A stretch of DNA of 7,644 bases from an uncultured Ardenticatenia bacterium (GTDB lineage Bacteria; Chloroflexota; Anaerolineae; Promineifilales; Promineifilaceae), in NCBI GenBank assembly GCA_937858165.1, contig CALLZA010000424.1:1-7644 (forward strand). Reading direction: 5' to 3'. How positions within the stretch are numbered: the stretch's first letter is position 1; each line of letters begins with the position of its first letter. The notes beneath the pieces were generated by a model. It made no database searches, was not told the origin of the DNA, and saw only the letters and a program-made list of their open reading frames with translations. A program made the position numbers and the translations under genes. This document shows positions 6,331-7,644 of this stretch, in pieces.

Positions 6331-7431
6331 ATGCGAATCATATCCACTTTCCTGGCCACCACGCTTGGCCTGCTGGCCTGCTCAGGGCCGATGACCGGAG
6401 GTACGACCGCCGCCGTACCGACTGTTGCCAGGGAGACGCCTCCGCCCGTGGGCGGTCAGCCATCGGCCGACGACGCTCAATCCGCTACTGCGCTCCCCCA
6501 CGCCGCCTCACCCTCCTGTGCCCTCTTCCCACCCGACAACATCTGGAACACCCCCATCGACACCCTACCGCGCCACCCACTGTCAGACGAGTACGTGGCC
6601 GCCATCGGCAATGAAACCGAGTTCCACGCCGACTTCGGCGCGGGCATCTGGCCACCCGACGACGGCGGGCCGATCGGCATCCCCTTTGTTGTCGTCCCCT
6701 CCGACCAGCCGGGCGTGGCGGTCAGCTTCGAATACGACGATGAGAGCGACCCCGGCCCCTACCCCATCCCGCCCGACGCCCCCATCGAGGGCGGGCCGCA
6801 GAGCGACGGTGATCGCCACATCCTGATCGTGCAGGCAGGAACGTGCCGCCTGTACGAGCTGTACGACGCCTGGCCGCGCGACGACGGCGGCTGGGACGCC
6901 GGTTCAGGGGCCATCTATGACCTGGGCAGCCACACGCTGCGCCCCGCCGGCTGGACGTCGGCCGACGCCGCCGGTCTGCCCATCCTGCCCGGGCTGGTGC
7001 GCTACGATGAGGTGACCGCCGGCGAGATCGCCCACGCCCTGCGCTTCACCGCGCCGGACACGCAGCGAGCGTTCGTCTGGCCGGCGCGCCACTTTGCCTC
7101 TGACCTGACCGAACCACGCTACCCGCCGATGGGACAGCGCTTCCGGCTGCGGGCCGACTTCGACGTGAGCGGCTTTGCGCCCCAGGTGCAGGTCATCCTG
7201 CGGGCCATGCAACGCTACGGCATCATCCTGGCCGACAATGGTTCGCCGTGGTACGTCTCCGGCGCGCCCGACGAGCGGTGGGATAACGACGTGCTGCGCC
7301 AACTGCACCAGTTGACGGGCAACGACTTTGAAGCCGTTGACGTCTCAGGGCTGATGCTCGACCCCGACTCAGGCCAGGCGGCAGTGCGCGACGAGGCGAC
7401 CTTTCTGCCGGCCGTCGTCGCCCGCCGCTAG
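6331..7431 (+). CDS. Secreted lipoprotein of a conserved family of unknown function
   Basis: Counted from the ATG at 6331 the protein has 366 residues. It begins with a short lipoprotein signal peptide (MRIISTFLATTLGLLAC) whose LLAC lipobox predicts lipidation at Cys17. A low-complexity linker rich in Thr, Pro and Ala (18-60) follows. The rest is one conserved domain starting at CALFPPDNIWNTPID, with GPIGIP (113-118), SDPGPYPIPPDAPIEGG (139-155), GDRHILIV, LYELYDAW, GSGAIYDLGS, LRPAGWTSADAAGLPILPG (203-221), VWPARHF (249-255), PPMGQRFRL and ILADNGSPWYVSGAPDERW (299-317). I recall near-identical motif strings in secreted proteins of Chloroflexota, Actinobacteria and other soil bacteria, always annotated as hypothetical. 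Many conserved Trp, Asp, His and Tyr residues would suit an enzyme or carbohydrate-binding fold, but no named catalytic motif is recognisable. GTG at 6325, two codons earlier, is an alternative start; neither has a clear ribosome-binding site. It probably shares a transcript with the RDD gene. Confidence 0.85.
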   Translation: MRIISTFLATTLGLLACSGPMTGGTTAAVPTVARETPPPVGGQPSADDAQSATALPHAASPSCALFPPDNIWNTPIDTLPRHPLSDEYVAAIGNETEFHADFGAGIWPPDDGGPIGIPFVVVPSDQPGVAVSFEYDDESDPGPYPIPPDAPIEGGPQSDGDRHILIVQAGTCRLYELYDAWPRDDGGWDAGSGAIYDLGSHTLRPAGWTSADAAGLPILPGLVRYDEVTAGEIAHALRFTAPDTQRAFVWPARHFASDLTEPRYPPMGQRFRLRADFDVSGFAPQVQVILRAMQRYGIILADNGSPWYVSGAPDERWDNDVLRQLHQLTGNDFEAVDVSGLMLDPDSGQAAVRDEATFLPAVVARR

Positions 7432-7443
7432 GACGGCCAAGCC

Positions 7444-7513
7444 CTGTCTCTTATACACATCTGACGCTGCCGACGAGCGATCTAGTGTAGATCTCGGTGG
7501 TCGCCGTATCATT
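7444..7513. other. Illumina Nextera adapter with i5 index (sequencing artefact)
   Basis: CTGTCTCTTATACACATCT at 7444-7462 is the reverse complement of the Nextera/Tn5 mosaic end. GACGCTGCCGACGA (7463-7476) follows, then an eight-base index GCGATCTA (7477-7484, reverse complement TAGATCGC, which is the i5 501 index), and the P5 flow-cell sequence in reverse complement at 7485-7513. This is read-2 adapter read-through assembled onto the contig end, so genomic sequence stops at 7443. The minus-strand reading frame across it (7369-7608) encodes the well-known translated-adapter string containing MIRRPPRSTL. Confidence 0.98.
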
Positions 7514-7644
7514 AAAAAAAAAAAACAAAAAAACGTCGATGGCGACGCTACCAAGGATGAACAAGTATACACATGCCGTGAGATGGATAAATGAGCAACA
7601 AAAAACAAGGAAGAAAGGAACAGAAGCAGAAGTAGATATAGGAG
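7514..7644. other. Poly-A and unreadable read tail after the adapter (artefact)
   Basis: Twelve A (7514-7525), one C and seven more A (7527-7533) follow directly after the P5 end, as is usual when a sequencer reads past the end of a short fragment. The remaining 111 bases are A-rich, lack coding structure and differ sharply in composition from the contig. They should be trimmed together with the adapter. Confidence 0.93.

Noticed and set aside
7444..7462. Tn5 mosaic end as evidence of a Tn5-type transposon
   Set aside because: It is followed by synthetic linker, index and P5 sequence and no transposase gene is present, so it comes from library preparation.
7514..7533. Poly-A tail or A-tract terminator
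   Set aside because: It follows the flow-cell adapter directly and reflects reading past the fragment end.
7369..7608. 79-residue minus-strand protein at the right end
   Set aside because: It translates the Nextera adapter, index and P5 sequence, so it is artefactual.

Overview
The window is a GC-rich bacterial contig with about 7.44 kb of real sequence. It carries one broken gene at the left edge and five intact protein genes, all five on the + strand. The last 200 bases (from 7444) are not genomic. They are an Illumina Nextera adapter with its i5 index, then a poly-A run and unreadable read tail. GC-rich coding sequence, the relatives I recall for the proteins (UbiB kinase, phytoene-synthase-like enzyme, RDD protein, 'CALFPPDNIWN' lipoprotein) and intergenic CAGATT-type repeats suggest an uncultured Chloroflexota (Anaerolineae-like) genome. 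That assignment is inference from recall, not proof.

Layout. Positions 1-332 (- strand) hold the N-terminal part of what looks like an aminoglycoside-phosphotransferase-type kinase that loses its frame near the contig end. Positions 314-463 form a divergent regulatory region: a good sigma70-type promoter pointing right, followed by three copies of an inverted repeat spaced 31 and 41 bp apart. Positions 464-1990 encode an ALDH7-type aldehyde dehydrogenase (alpha-aminoadipic semialdehyde / piperideine-6-carboxylate type), closed by a hairpin that overlaps its stop codon. A leader with overlapping hairpins precedes a TTG-started UbiB/ABC1/AarF atypical kinase (2156-3850). A perfect 20-bp stem-loop with a T-tract separates this from a squalene/phytoene synthase family enzyme (3939-4922). 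Then come an RDD-domain membrane protein (5001-6278) and a secreted lipoprotein of a conserved family without a known function (6331-7431).

How the genes may work together. UbiB/ABC1 kinases act in prenyl-lipid (quinone) metabolism and the neighbouring synthase condenses prenyl diphosphates, so the two form a plausible isoprenoid-lipid pair. The RDD protein and lipoprotein are envelope proteins that probably follow in the same transcript, since the gaps are only 78 and 52 bases. The ALDH gene appears to be a separate unit with its own promoter and terminator-like hairpin. I see no phage, CRISPR, transposon, toxin-antitoxin or other new defence-like system here. The most unusual biological points are the phased inverted-repeat array before the ALDH gene, the Gly in place of the first Asp of the second synthase motif, and the shared 9-nt intergenic repeat unit.
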